Source: CAJWKT01 sp964465375 (lineage in GTDB: Bacteria > Pseudomonadota > Gammaproteobacteria > Steroidobacterales > Rariloculaceae). From it: a stretch of 64,000 nucleotides of DNA. Positions within the stretch are counted from its first letter, which is position 1, and every line of letters starts with the position of its first letter. The notes under the pieces are model-generated. The model searched no databases, was not told where the DNA came from, and saw only the letters and a program-made list of their open reading frames with translations. A program made the position numbers and the translations under genes. The stretch spans positions 1 to 64,000 of the forward strand of contig CAYXIJ010000008.1 in assembly GCA_964465375.1 (NCBI GenBank), written 5' to 3'. Shown here piece after piece: positions 1 through 9,147 of this stretch.

Positions 1-173
1 TATTGCCTGATCTATTTAGAGAAGGACAGGGTATAGTTGCAACGGGTTCAATCTCTGATGAAAATATATTTAAAGCTACTGAGGTTTTGGCTAAGCATGA
101 TGAAAATTACATGCCACCAGAGGTTGCTGAGGCACTAGCCCAGTCGGAAAAGGCCGTGAAACGTGATCCCTGA
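1..173 (+). CDS. ccmE: Cytochrome c maturation protein CcmE, C-terminal part (partial)
   Basis: An open frame read from base 3 runs to a TGA at 171-173 and encodes the end of CcmE, the periplasmic heme chaperone that binds heme covalently and passes it to CcmF. The HDENY motif (His codon at 96-98) is visible; in CcmE its His is the covalent heme attachment residue and its Tyr an axial ligand. The segment [10 protein letters not shown] before it is also typical. The start and membrane anchor lie outside the window. The stop overlaps the GTG start of ccmF by 11 bases, as expected in a translationally coupled ccm operon. Confidence 0.93.
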   Translation, partial: LPDLFREGQGIVATGSISDENIFKATEVLAKHDENYMPPEVAEALAQSEKAVKRDP

Positions 174-2139
174 GCTTGGCCAGCTATCGCTTATTCTCGC
201 TCTCTGCCTGGCTGTGGTACAGGCGACCTTACCTTTGTTGGGGGCTGCCCAAGGACGTGCCGATCTGATGGCCCTAGCAAGGCCTGCAGCAACAGGGCAA
301 TTTGTTTTTGTTACAACAGCTTTTTTGATTTTAGTGCAGGCTTTCTTGGTTAATGACTTCAGTGTCCTTTATGTTGCTACCAACTCGAATTCTGCCTTGC
401 CGACGGCATACAAGGTAGCTGCAGTGTGGGGTGCGCACGAAGGATCATTATTGTTGTGGATAGTTATTCTCTCTGGGTGGACATTTGCGGTAGCTGCTGG
501 AAGCCGGCATCTTCCAGATATTTTCGCTTGTCGCGTTTTGGGTGTTCTTGGTGTTGTCAGTGTAGGGGTTATGCTTTTCACGCTGCTTACCTCTAATCCT
601 TTCGAGCGGCTTCAGCCGGCCGCATTTGAAGGCAATGACCTCAATCCTCTTTTGCAGGACCCGGCACTGGTAATGCACCCTCCAATTCTATATGCGGGCT
701 ATGTGGGCCTAGCCGTTCCCTTTGGTTTTGCGGTTGCAGCATTGTTAAGTGCGCAACTTAGCCAGGAATGGGCCCGCTGGACCCGACCGTGGACGGTAGG
801 AGCCTGGGTTTTCCTGACTATTGGGATAGCCCTGGGTAGTTGGTGGGCATACTACGAGTTAGGCTGGGGGGGCTGGTGGTTTTGGGATCCGGTAGAAAAT
901 GCTTCTTTTATGCCCTGGCTCGCAGCAACCGCCCTAATTCACTCCCTTGCGGTAACGGAACGGCGAGGTATTTTTAAGAGCTGGACACTTTTGCTGGCCA
1001 TTACTGCATTTTCACTTAGCTTGCTTGGAACTTTTCTTGTGCGCTCTGGGATACTAATTTCTGTTCATGCATTCGCATCCGATCCAGCACGCGGGCTCTT
1101 TATCCTTGTGCTACTGAGCATCATTAGCGGCGGCGCATTAATTTTGTATGCTATTCGTGCGCACCGGATGAATCAGGATGGCGGATTTCACCCGCTGTCT
1201 CGTGAATCTTTTTTACTACTTAACAATATTCTTTTGATTCTTGCTGCTGGATTAATCTTGATAGGCACACTTTACCCACTTTTTGTAGACGCTTTGGGAA
1301 TGGGTAAATTGTCAGTTGGCCCTCCGTACTTTAATTTAGTTTTCCTTTTTCCTACGCTGCCCCTAGTCTTCCTTATGGGGATAGGGATGCATTCGTTTTG
1401 GAAAACCATGCCTAAATCGGTTCTCTTCAATCGATTAAAAATTCCAGTAATTTTAGCGTTACTATTCGGCGTTGGCCTCCCGCTAGTGGTGTTTGGTAGG
1501 GCTACGGTTCTTACCTTGGTTGGTTGTGTTGCCGGAATGTGGGTTATTGCTACAGCAATGCTTGAGCCTGCGCAGCGATTAATTAGGGGTGAGGGCTCTA
1601 TATCGAAGATAAGACGCAGTCAGTGGGGAATGATGATCGCCCACCTTGGGGTAGGTGTTTTCATTCTGGGTGTTACAGTGACTTCAAGTTACAGCATTGA
1701 GACAGATCAGGCGCGCGCGCCAGGAGATAGCTGGGAGCTAGCAGGTTATCAGTTTGTTTTTCGTTCTACCCGGGATGTGGTGGGACCAAATTATCAGGCT
1801 GTAGAGGGTGAGTTTGAGATTAGAAAGGACGGACGGTTACTCACTGTATTAACGCCACAAAAACGTGTCTACCGCGTCCAGCAAAGTCCAATGACAGAAG
1901 CCGCAATTCAGTCTGGTTTGCGACGTGATATTTTTATTGCGTTAGGTGATTCATTGGGCGGAGATGCCTGGAGTTTACGCGTGCAATATAAGCCATTAAT
2001 ACGTTTCATTTGGCTCGGCGCTCTTATTATGGCGTTCGGGGGCATTTTAGCTGCTAGTGATACTCGCTATAGACGCCAGAAACAAAATCAAGGTCAATCG
2101 CCTCACGATATAGATACTGGTATTGCAGAGATTATCTGA
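163..2139 (+). CDS. ccmF: Heme lyase subunit CcmF
   Basis: CcmF is the large inner-membrane subunit of the heme ligation complex that attaches heme to apocytochromes c in the periplasm. The protein is 658 residues, the usual length, with many hydrophobic segments. The tryptophan-rich WWD heme-handling motif is at about residues 233-251 ([15 protein letters not shown]), and a His-containing [10 protein letters not shown] segment is near residue 170. The GTG start at 163 overlaps the ccmE stop and leaves the normal N-terminus MIPELGQ. The stop shares one base with the ccmG start, so ccmE-F-G-H-I are read as one operon. Function is inferred from family membership, which is very clear. Confidence 0.97.
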   Translation: MIPELGQLSLILALCLAVVQATLPLLGAAQGRADLMALARPAATGQFVFVTTAFLILVQAFLVNDFSVLYVATNSNSALPTAYKVAAVWGAHEGSLLLWIVILSGWTFAVAAGSRHLPDIFACRVLGVLGVVSVGVMLFTLLTSNPFERLQPAAFEGNDLNPLLQDPALVMHPPILYAGYVGLAVPFGFAVAALLSAQLSQEWARWTRPWTVGAWVFLTIGIALGSWWAYYELGWGGWWFWDPVENASFMPWLAATALIHSLAVTERRGIFKSWTLLLAITAFSLSLLGTFLVRSGILISVHAFASDPARGLFILVLLSIISGGALILYAIRAHRMNQDGGFHPLSRESFLLLNNILLILAAGLILIGTLYPLFVDALGMGKLSVGPPYFNLVFLFPTLPLVFLMGIGMHSFWKTMPKSVLFNRLKIPVILALLFGVGLPLVVFGRATVLTLVGCVAGMWVIATAMLEPAQRLIRGEGSISKIRRSQWGMMIAHLGVGVFILGVTVTSSYSIETDQARAPGDSWELAGYQFVFRSTRDVVGPNYQAVEGEFEIRKDGRLLTVLTPQKRVYRVQQSPMTEAAIQSGLRRDIFIALGDSLGGDAWSLRVQYKPLIRFIWLGALIMAFGGILAASDTRYRRQKQNQGQSPHDIDTGIAEII

Positions 2140-2693
2140 TGTCACGTTATCTTATTCCCGTAATGATTCTAGGTGTATTGGCAATCTTTTTTGCGCGTGG
2201 CCTAACCCTAAATCCAAGTTATGTACCATCACCGCTCATAGGGAAGGAAGCCCCAGGTTTTAAGTTGCCCCGACTGAAGGACCCCAGTCTGACGCTAGGA
2301 TCAGAGGACATGCTCGGAAGATTGTCACTCTTGAATGTATGGGCAACCTGGTGCGTTGGATGCCGTCAAGAGCATCAATATTTAAATGAACTTGCGCAAA
2401 ATAATATTATTCCGATCTACGGCCTAAACTGGAAAGATGATCGTGTTACTGCAATTAATTGGCTCAATACATTGGGGGATCCCTATGTCGCATCAGCATT
2501 CGACGGTGATGGAAGGGTGGCCATAGATTGGGGTGTTTATGGAGCGCCCGAAACTTTTTTAATCGGACAAGATGGATCGGTAATGTATAAGCACATCGCC
2601 CCATTGACTAACGAAATATGGGAAACAAAATTTTTGCCTCTCATTCAAGAGCATTGCCAGGAATTTTCCTGTTCGTACGGTGACCTAGAATGA
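2139..2693 (+). CDS. ccmG: Thiol:disulfide interchange protein CcmG/DsbE
   Basis: This is a membrane-anchored periplasmic thioredoxin-like protein that keeps the apocytochrome c CXXCH cysteines reduced before heme attachment. It is 184 residues with one N-terminal hydrophobic anchor (about 5-22) and a thioredoxin fold. The redox motif is WCVGC at about residues 71-75, and a cis-Pro region GAPETF follows near residue 138. The start overlaps the ccmF stop by one base and the end overlaps ccmH by four bases. CcmG normally draws electrons from CcdA/DsbD, which is not in this window. Confidence 0.95.
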   Translation: MSRYLIPVMILGVLAIFFARGLTLNPSYVPSPLIGKEAPGFKLPRLKDPSLTLGSEDMLGRLSLLNVWATWCVGCRQEHQYLNELAQNNIIPIYGLNWKDDRVTAINWLNTLGDPYVASAFDGDGRVAIDWGVYGAPETFLIGQDGSVMYKHIAPLTNEIWETKFLPLIQEHCQEFSCSYGDLE

Positions 2694-3118
2694 CATGTCG
2701 TGATAATTTTTTGATAATAATTTCCTGTGTTGCACTGATGACACCAGTCGTTTGGGCGATTGATGCGGAACCTGAGTTAGAAAGCCCGACATTGCAGGCT
2801 CGCTACCGGTTGCTAATTAACGAGATACGATGTCTCGTTTGCCAAAATCAATCGATTGCTGACTCAAATGCCCCCTTGGCTGCTGATTTACGCCGGGAAG
2901 TTCGGGAAATGATCACAGAAGGGTCAACAGATAGAGAAATTACCACTTTCCTTGTCGCTCGTTATGGTGACTTTGTGCTTTATCGCCCTCCATTCAGTGC
3001 GAGAACTTGGGTTTTGTGGGGTGCTCCCTTGCTCCTCTTGGGGGTCGGTTTTTTGGTATTTGCGCGGATTTTGCGAGTGCGTGGCAATCAGCCTATCGAT
3101 GAAGGGGAGGTCATGTGA
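2690..3118 (+). CDS. ccmH: Cytochrome c maturation protein CcmH (short form)
   Basis: CcmH is a periplasm-facing thioredoxin-like subunit of the heme lyase. The protein is 142 residues with an N-terminal signal sequence or anchor, the family redox motif RCLVCQNQSIADSNA (cysteines 48 and 51), and a C-terminal membrane segment at about 105-125. This is the short Pseudomonas-type CcmH; in E. coli the same domain is fused to the TPR part that is here the separate ccmI. It overlaps ccmG by four bases (ATGA) and ccmI by four bases. Confidence 0.94.
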   Translation: MTCRDNFLIIISCVALMTPVVWAIDAEPELESPTLQARYRLLINEIRCLVCQNQSIADSNAPLAADLRREVREMITEGSTDREITTFLVARYGDFVLYRPPFSARTWVLWGAPLLLLGVGFLVFARILRVRGNQPIDEGEVM

Positions 3119-4137
3119 TGGCCTTTTGGGCTCTCTTTGCACTACTAACGCTGTTCGCTGTTTCTTTCCTTCTTTACCCGTTGCTGCGGGTACGGAAGAT
3201 GAGCGGGAAATGGCCTGTTGCTGGCTTGACTGCAGCAGCAGTTATAGTTCCAGCCACATTTTTTTTATATGGCATTACAAGTAATTGGAATAGCAACGAA
3301 ATCATGTCCGGGCCTGACACCGAAAGCTCTCTGCCACCAGTTGAAGAAATGGTGGCCAGCCTAGCGGAAAGACTAAAAAATAATTCAGATGATGTAGATG
3401 GCTGGAGGCTTTTGGGCCAAAGCTATGTGGCTCTCGGAAATTATCCAGAGGCACGCTCTGCCTTTCGGGAGGTCTGGGCTCGCACTCCGGTAGCAGATGA
3501 TGAGCTGAAACTTGCACTTGGAGAGGCTGAGGTCCTAAGTGATCAGGAATCTTTGGGTAGTGAGGTAGGGGGCCTGTTCGAAGAAGTCTTAGAATCACAA
3601 CCCATGAACCCAAGAGCACTCTGGTACGGCGGACTTGTCGCGCTTGCCACAGGGCGCGAGGGTTTGGCCCGTCAACGCTGGTCAGATCTTTTAACTTTAA
3701 ATCCCCCAGAGGAAGTTGCCAGGGTTATCAGAGAGCAGTTCGCCGATCTCACTAATCCAGCGCCAAAACTCACTCAGGATACTAACAATGGTGCAGTGAT
3801 TGCGCTAAAGATTAGCCTAGATGAGACTCTTTCCGGCGATAATTTGAGCTCGGAATCAGCTCTCTTTATTTTTGCGCGAGCTCCTGAAGGCGGGCCGCCG
3901 CTTGCCGTAATTCGGGAATCAATCACTGCAGTTCCTGGTACCTTTTTCCTCAGTGACCAGGATGCAATGATTCCTGGGCGCTCTCTAGCTGACTTTGAGG
4001 TACTTAATATAGTTGCCCGTCTTTCAATAACAGGTCAGCCCATTCAACAATCAGGGGACCTCTATGGTGAGCTTCAGTACGAGAGAGGGCAGCAGCCTTC
4101 TTCTGTTGAGTTAACGATCAATCAAGTAGCGGATTAG
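3115..4137 (+). CDS. ccmI: Cytochrome c maturation protein CcmI (TPR)
   Basis: CcmI is the apocytochrome c chaperone of the heme lyase complex. The 340-residue protein has two hydrophobic segments near the N-terminus (about 1-20 and 35-53), a tetratricopeptide region at about 85-200 with the typical pattern GWRLLGQSYVALGNYPEA, and a C-terminal periplasmic domain that in this family recognises the C-terminal helix of apocytochrome c. It is the last gene of the ccm operon and overlaps ccmH by four bases. The N-terminal part is conserved and the C-terminal part more variable, as usual. Confidence 0.9.
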   Translation: MMAFWALFALLTLFAVSFLLYPLLRVRKMSGKWPVAGLTAAAVIVPATFFLYGITSNWNSNEIMSGPDTESSLPPVEEMVASLAERLKNNSDDVDGWRLLGQSYVALGNYPEARSAFREVWARTPVADDELKLALGEAEVLSDQESLGSEVGGLFEEVLESQPMNPRALWYGGLVALATGREGLARQRWSDLLTLNPPEEVARVIREQFADLTNPAPKLTQDTNNGAVIALKISLDETLSGDNLSSESALFIFARAPEGGPPLAVIRESITAVPGTFFLSDQDAMIPGRSLADFEVLNIVARLSITGQPIQQSGDLYGELQYERGQQPSSVELTINQVAD

Positions 4138-4151
4138 CACTTTGCGCTCTA

Positions 4152-4177
4152 AGGGTTTAATAAATTTATAAAACCCT
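4152..4177. terminator. Possible bidirectional terminator between ccmI and uup
   Basis: A 7-bp perfect inverted repeat, AGGGTTT (4152-4158) and AAACCCT (4171-4177), lies between the convergent ccmI and uup genes and runs into the uup stop codon. The stem is A/T-rich outside its GGG/CCC core and no clean T-tract follows on either strand. Its position suits a shared terminator, but the structure is weak. Confidence 0.3.
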
Positions 4178-6080
4178 AGACCCGTTGCTCAAGTATTGAC
4201 CATCGGTCTACAGCTTTTTCCAGTTCTGCCTTTAAGGAATCAAGCTTATCAAGTTCAGCTTGAATTTTTGGATAGGGCTGTTGGTAGAACTCGGGGTCAT
4301 CTATTTTTGCCTGTTGGTCGGCAAGAAGGCTTTCCAGTTCAGAAATTTTTTCAGGAAGTTTTTCTAACTCAAATTTTAATTTATAGGTCAGCTTTTTGCG
4401 CGAGACAGTCTTGCTGGGGATTGCCTGCCCAGATCTACCTGAGGTTGTGATCGTTATCGCTTCAGGATCATCAGAAGCAGCCAGTTTATGTCGCTGGGAG
4501 GCCCAATCACTGTAACCTCCAGCATAACGATTAATCTTTCCGCCTGCCTCAAATACCAAGACGCTGGTAATGGCCCGATCAAGAAACTCCCGATCATGGC
4601 TAACCGCAATAATAGTACTTCTATACTCCATTAGTTTAGATTCAAGAGCCTCTAAAGTTTCTACATCTAAATCATTTGTGGGCTCATCTAATACCAGCAA
4701 ATTAGCAGACTTTGTAAAAAGTTTTGCTAGTATTACACGGTTTCTCTCGCCCCCCGAAAGCGCAGCAACTCGGGTCATAGCCCTCTTTGCTGAGAACAGA
4801 AAGTCTGTTAGGTATCCCACAACATGTTTTTTGTTTCCCAGTATATTGATGTAGTCTCTACCTTCTCCAACAATCTCTGCGACAGTTTTTGTGGTATCAA
4901 GTTCTCGCCGTAGTTGATCAAAGTAGGCCACCTGGAGGTTAGTACCAAGCTTTACAGATCCTTCTTCGGGTTGTATCTCGCCAAGTAATATGCGTAATAG
5001 CGTGCTTTTTCCAACACCATTGCTTCCAATGATCCCGATGCGCTCCCCCCTCATAACCCGTAAAGAAAAATTCTTAATCAGAGATTGCCCCCCGAAACTG
5101 TGAGAAATGTTTCGAGCTTCAATAACCTTGCGTCCCGAGATTTCGTTAGATTCATTCAGGTGTATTCTCGGCTTTTTAGGTCGAACAATTCTTTCCTGGC
5201 GAACCTCACGCATTGCTTCAAGGGCTCGCACGCGACCTTCATTGCGGCTTTCTCGAGCCTTGATACCTTGCCTTATCCATTCTTCTTCTTCGGCAAGCTT
5301 TTTGTCGAACAACTTATTCTGACGATCTTCTTCGCGGTTAGCTTTTTCTTTTTCATATAAAAATTTTCGGTAGCTGCCAGGCCAACTGCGCATATTTCCT
5401 CGATCTATTTCAATAATCCTCGTAGCAAGTCGCTCCATAAAACTTCGGTCATGGGTTACAAACAATACAGCCCCTGGAAAACGCATTACTTCGTTTTCTA
5501 GCCACTCAATAGTATTGATGTCGAGATGATTAGTAGGTTCGTCAAGAAGTATAAGATCAGGCTTAGAAACAAGCGTTCTAGCTAAGGCTACGCGTCGTTG
5601 CCACCCACCTGAAAGGGTATTTAGTTTTTGCGAAGAGGGCAGTTCTAGTTGGCTCAGAGTGGAATCGATTTGTGCATCAACGGACCATCCTCCACCAGCC
5701 TCGATCATGCCTTCAAGTTTTTCCATTTCTTTAAGGATTGCCTTGCGAGGCTCAGCTTCCTCGGCGAGCTGTTGATATGCTCGAATTCGAGCAACCTGAT
5801 CGGACATACCTTCAGCGACTATATCTTTAACCTGCTGCTCTGATGCCCTTTTTAACGATTGCTCAAGCATGGCAGAACGAAGCATGGGTGCTAAAAAAAT
5901 TTCTCCTTCGTCAGGCTCTATTTCCCCTGTCACCAGTTTAAGGGTAGAAGATTTTCCAGCACCATTGCGTCCAATTAGGCAAACTCTTTCTTGAGACCCA
6001 ATAGTGAAATTGGTGTTAACGAGAATTTTTTGATCGCCAAATGCCAATGAAATTTCTTTAAATCTGACAAGCACTGTCAT
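4176..6080 (-). CDS. uup: ABC-F family ATPase Uup
   Basis: This is a soluble ABC-F ATPase with two ABC domains and no membrane part, 634 residues. The first domain has Walker A GRNGAGKSS (37-45), signature LSGGWQRR and Walker B LILLDEPTNHLD. The second has Walker A GSNGVGKST near residue 350, signature LSGGERNR and LLVLDEPTNDLD. Between them is the charged linker of the ABC-F group. The last about 85 residues form the coiled-coil domain that marks Uup rather than EttA or YheS. Uup acts in genome stability and probably on ribosomes or branched DNA. It stands alone, divergent from the MAPEG gene 50 bases away. Confidence 0.92.
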   Translation of the reverse strand: MTVLVRFKEISLAFGDQKILVNTNFTIGSQERVCLIGRNGAGKSSTLKLVTGEIEPDEGEIFLAPMLRSAMLEQSLKRASEQQVKDIVAEGMSDQVARIRAYQQLAEEAEPRKAILKEMEKLEGMIEAGGGWSVDAQIDSTLSQLELPSSQKLNTLSGGWQRRVALARTLVSKPDLILLDEPTNHLDINTIEWLENEVMRFPGAVLFVTHDRSFMERLATRIIEIDRGNMRSWPGSYRKFLYEKEKANREEDRQNKLFDKKLAEEEEWIRQGIKARESRNEGRVRALEAMREVRQERIVRPKKPRIHLNESNEISGRKVIEARNISHSFGGQSLIKNFSLRVMRGERIGIIGSNGVGKSTLLRILLGEIQPEEGSVKLGTNLQVAYFDQLRRELDTTKTVAEIVGEGRDYINILGNKKHVVGYLTDFLFSAKRAMTRVAALSGGERNRVILAKLFTKSANLLVLDEPTNDLDVETLEALESKLMEYRSTIIAVSHDREFLDRAITSVLVFEAGGKINRYAGGYSDWASQRHKLAASDDPEAITITTSGRSGQAIPSKTVSRKKLTYKLKFELEKLPEKISELESLLADQQAKIDDPEFYQQPYPKIQAELDKLDSLKAELEKAVDRWSILEQRV

Positions 6081-6130
6081 GGATGTTATCGTCTCTGTAA
6101 TTATCTTCAGGGGTATATGGGAGAAGCTCG

Positions 6131-6526
6131 ATGGCGTATTTAGATGTAATTATAGTATTGGCGCTAGCACAGTTCATTTTTCTGGGCGTAAAGGTTGGGA
6201 GTGCCAGAGGGAAATTTGGAGTCGCTGCACCTGCTACCACTGGGAATCCTGCTTTTGAGCGCGTATTCCGAGTTCATCAAAATACCCTGGAACAACTAAT
6301 TGTTTTTGTGCCAGCCTGTTATGGTTTTTTTCATTACTGGAAGGATCCTGAGTGGCTTATCCTTGTTCCAGGATTGACTTTCATAATCGGTCGTTTTATG
6401 TATTCTAGCTCTTATTCGAAAGATGCCGCAAAGCGGGGGCCGGGTTTTATGTTGACGATCCTAAGCAATATGATTCTAATACTGGGTACCCTTATCGGTG
6501 CATTAAAATCGTTAACCATGGGATAA
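6131..6526 (+). CDS. MAPEG family membrane protein
   Basis: A 131-residue protein with four hydrophobic segments, the layout of the MAPEG family (membrane-associated proteins in eicosanoid and glutathione metabolism). The motif ERVFRVHQNTLEQL at about residues 44-57 contains the Arg and Asn/Glu residues that in characterised members help bind glutathione. Bacterial members are mostly uncharacterised; some have glutathione transferase or peroxidase activity. It is a single gene next to the divergent uup and convergent with the DUF6152 gene. The substrate cannot be inferred. Confidence 0.85.
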   Translation: MAYLDVIIVLALAQFIFLGVKVGSARGKFGVAAPATTGNPAFERVFRVHQNTLEQLIVFVPACYGFFHYWKDPEWLILVPGLTFIIGRFMYSSSYSKDAAKRGPGFMLTILSNMILILGTLIGALKSLTMG

Positions 6527-6555
6527 AAATCAACAAAAGAAGATGTTTAATTGTT

Positions 6556-7011
6556 TTAATTTTTTTCTATTGCTAGGACTCGCTGGCGACGTTCCTCTTC
6601 AATTGCTAGCTGGTCTTCTACAAGCGGGTCAATGTATTCAGTACCATCCGCCGCAATAATTTTTTCTAACCAAATTGATTGACTCGAAGTAAGAGACGGA
6701 TGGCCAATGATCTGGAGTGATTCTCCGTCAACAAACATAGAATCGGCCCATCCTCGACGTGCTAGTGATAACTTACCGGGCGCTTCGATCACCCAACGCT
6801 GGGCTTTGCCGCCGTCATTGGTTACATCGATATACAGTCGGGCATGAGGGTTGACCAGATCTAATTTAATAAATACACCATCAAGGGTTACTCGGGTATT
6901 GAAATCATAGACACCTCGAAAAGCATGATGGCCAACCGCTGATTGAGCTACCACAATGCATATAAAGAGGAGGCCAATTAAGAATTTCATTATTGATGCT
7001 AATTTATACAT
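6556..7011 (-). CDS. DUF6152 family secreted protein
   Basis: A 151-residue protein with an N-terminal signal peptide (hydrophobic segment about residues 9-24, cleavage likely near SAVGHHAF). The remainder shows the DUF6152 pattern: an early HHAF, a VTLDGVF strand, NPHARLYIDV, then WVIEAPGKLSLARRGW. The family has no established function; its small beta-rich domain resembles an OB-like fold by inference only. It ends in a charged tail (residues 135-151). It lies downstream of another secreted-protein gene on the same strand (7155-7964), and a decayed copy of its own tail lies between them. Confidence 0.7.
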   Translation of the reverse strand: MYKLASIMKFLIGLLFICIVVAQSAVGHHAFRGVYDFNTRVTLDGVFIKLDLVNPHARLYIDVTNDGGKAQRWVIEAPGKLSLARRGWADSMFVDGESLQIIGHPSLTSSQSIWLEKIIAADGTEYIDPLVEDQLAIEEERRQRVLAIEKN

Positions 7012-7031
7012 GGTAATAAGGGTAGGGGGCT

Positions 7032-7121
7032 TTATTGTTTTTCTGGGAGAGCCCGCTAGCGGCGTTCATGCTCAATAGCTAACTGGCCTGCTACACGGGA
7101 TGCTGTAATAGTAGTTTTCAT
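7032..7121 (-). pseudogene. Relic of a DUF6152-type gene tail
   Basis: Reading the minus strand from an ATG at 7119-7121 gives a short frame whose segment VAGQLAIEHERR ends at a TAG (7056-7058). Read through, it continues RALPEKQ to a TAA at 7032-7034. The intact neighbour downstream ends VEDQLAIEEERRQRVLAIEKN. The two tails align over about 20 residues, with a CAG-to-TAG change at the stop and both ending at the same place. I read this as the 3' remnant of a second copy of the DUF6152 gene left by deletion or duplication. A 20-codon mini-gene starting at the ATG is possible but has no good ribosome binding site. Confidence 0.5.
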
Positions 7122-7154
7122 TTTATTAGGGATATATTGATCTATTTTTTCTTC

Positions 7155-7964
7155 TTAATTGTTCCCCGGAGCAACACAGGCGTCATAGTCATAAATTTTT
7201 TCTGTGGGTGCCCAGGCCCAAGCGCGTGCCATACGCAGTGGCTTGCTGAAAGTAATTGGATCTTGAAAGGTCACATCAAGGTCCAGGCGACTTCCATCAG
7301 CGGATCGGGTAAAGCGCTCAGTTGCAGTAAGCTGATCACTATGAGCAAAGCCGGAAAAACCGTGATGGTTTGCGCTAATACCACTAGTTTCTACTACTAG
7401 CACATCATCCTCGTAATGGCCTACAGAAAAACCGAGTAAGCTCGGGGTTAAATCTGCTGGGGGTTGACGGCCATCGAGATAGATTATTCGTTGTGCAGTC
7501 CATTCTGAATAGTAAATAGTGACATAACTGAGGTCATGAAAGTTATTTTGAGTTAGCTCCATAGCGTGAGGAGAAAGAATTTGCCGCACAAAACCCCAAG
7601 GAGCACACGAAACCAAGGAAGGATCAGTATTGTTACTAAAAGGGTATGCTGATAATGCCTTTTCAGTAAGATGCTCCGGCATTAATTTGGTTCTCATGTA
7701 GCGCGTAGCTTCGGTGCGCAGCTGCGCAAAGGTTAAATGTAGCTTTGTCGGGTCGTTCAGTGAGGTTGTGAGGTACTCTCTCGCATCTACAGGGCAGCCC
7801 ACATGGCAGAAGGCATCCTCAGCGCTCGGAGGGGGATCGCTCCATGTGCCGCTTAATTGGGGCTCAGCGCTTAACTTTGTGGCTGGTAACGCTAGCAATG
7901 CAGTCATTCCAATGGCCAGAAGGGTGCTTTTCTTGGTTGTTTTAGTATTTTCCGTGTTTACCAT
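7155..7964 (-). CDS. Secreted protein of unknown function, found with DUF6152 genes
   Basis: A 269-residue protein with a signal peptide (hydrophobic residues about 14-32, likely cut after KLSA). I do not recognise a named enzyme. The pattern IIYLDGRQPPAD, SVGHYEDDVLVVETSG, HSDQLTATERFTR and LDVTFQDPITFSKP matches a widespread proteobacterial secreted family that often sits beside DUF6152 genes. It has five cysteines after the signal peptide, including CHVGC near residue 53, which could form periplasmic disulfides. It is upstream of the DUF6152 relic and gene on the same strand. A role in the envelope is inference only. Confidence 0.6.
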   Translation of the reverse strand: MVNTENTKTTKKSTLLAIGMTALLALPATKLSAEPQLSGTWSDPPPSAEDAFCHVGCPVDAREYLTTSLNDPTKLHLTFAQLRTEATRYMRTKLMPEHLTEKALSAYPFSNNTDPSLVSCAPWGFVRQILSPHAMELTQNNFHDLSYVTIYYSEWTAQRIIYLDGRQPPADLTPSLLGFSVGHYEDDVLVVETSGISANHHGFSGFAHSDQLTATERFTRSADGSRLDLDVTFQDPITFSKPLRMARAWAWAPTEKIYDYDACVAPGNN

Positions 7965-8313
7965 TTTTTTCTGGCTGAGATCGGGTGAGCACGAATGGTA
8001 AATTGCCTACCTGTGAGCATCAAATATTGATTTCAGGTTAAGTTTTATATCTTATTTTACATAATATACATTATGCGCATATTTATTATTTCCCAGTGTA
8101 AAAAAAACACAATAAAACATGTCCCCTATTTTAAATAAATATAGTAAATTATTAATTTTTAAGATATAAACCACAGAACTGCATAAAAACTAAGATCAAG
8201 GACTTAATCTTTAAAAAGATTTCCTTTTTTTAAAAAAAGTGAGAAAAACGACAACGATTCAAGTTTGGCTCTAAAATACTAGTTATCTAACCCTGCGCTG
8301 GCTTGGAGTTCAT
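7965..8313. other. AT-rich divergent intergenic region
   Basis: 349 bases between the minus-strand secreted-protein gene and the plus-strand M48 protease gene. The middle (about 8040-8250) is very A/T-rich, with many A- and T-tracts. A small A/T-only inverted repeat, AATCTTT/AAAGATT (8206-8221), is followed by a T-rich run. The TTGGAG just before the ATG at 8314 is a good ribosome binding site for the protease gene. I see no ORF or RNA gene here; the region presumably holds the two divergent promoters. Confidence 0.5.
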
Positions 8314-9096
8314 ATGATCGACGCACGAAAGGTTAAACACTGGCTACTCACGGTACTTCTAGGATGCTTTGTCCTCTTAAGCTATGGTGTAACCGAGGCC
8401 GCAATATTTACATCTGAAAAGGAAATAGAGCGCCAGGCACGTGTCCAATGGCTCACAATGAAGCGCAGTATGCCCCTGTCGCCTACAGAGCGTCTGCAGC
8501 AGTACGTCGAATGCGTGGCCTATAGCCTAATCAATGTTCTTGAGGAGCCTTATTTGAGCATGGATTGGGAAGTAGTTGTTTTTGATGATGACGCTCTGAA
8601 TGCCTTTGCCATGCCTGGCGGAAAAATCGGAGTTTTTACTGGCTTATTGAAAGTAGCTGATAATCAGGATGCCCTCGCTGCAGTTATTGGTCACGAAATT
8701 GCTCATATGACGGAAGATCACGTAATGGAAAGAGCTAAAAAGGAATCCCGTACAGATGCCTTGGTACTACTGGGGTCCGCAGCAACGGGGATTAGGCAAG
8801 ATCTTCTTCGTCAAGGTGCTGCTATTGGTCTTTCCCTCCCCTTTGATCGCAGGCAAGAAAGCGAGGCAGATGTAGTGGGCATGAAATATATGGCTACCGC
8901 CGGGTTTGATCCAAGAGCAACACTATACCTATGGAAAAATATGGCTGCCCAAAGACAAGGAGGTCAGCCGGAATTTCTTTCTACCCACCCTAGTGACGAC
9001 ACAAGAACGGGCGATCTTATTCGTTCTATGACATCTTCGTTAATTCAATATAACGATGCCCGCGAGGCAGGTAAGCGCCCGAACTGCGGCGGCTAA
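8314..9096 (+). CDS. M48 family zinc metalloprotease
   Basis: A 260-residue periplasmic-type peptidase of family M48, related to the protease domain of BepA/LoiP. The zinc-binding motif HEIAH is at residues 127-131 and the third ligand Glu is in ESEAD near residue 182. An N-terminal hydrophobic segment (about 10-29) acts as export signal. An LLGC sequence at 14-17 resembles a lipobox, but it sits within the hydrophobic stretch, so lipidation is doubtful. There is no TPR domain, so it is shorter than BepA. The family acts in outer-membrane protein quality control. A TTGGAG site precedes the ATG. The gene is followed closely by the Yej genes. Confidence 0.85.
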   Translation: MIDARKVKHWLLTVLLGCFVLLSYGVTEAAIFTSEKEIERQARVQWLTMKRSMPLSPTERLQQYVECVAYSLINVLEEPYLSMDWEVVVFDDDALNAFAMPGGKIGVFTGLLKVADNQDALAAVIGHEIAHMTEDHVMERAKKESRTDALVLLGSAATGIRQDLLRQGAAIGLSLPFDRRQESEADVVGMKYMATAGFDPRATLYLWKNMAAQRQGGQPEFLSTHPSDDTRTGDLIRSMTSSLIQYNDAREAGKRPNCGG

Positions 9097-9147
9097 AGAT
9101 GGTAGCTATGGTTCGTGAGTGGCGTTCCATGGGTTCGCGGCGTCCGC

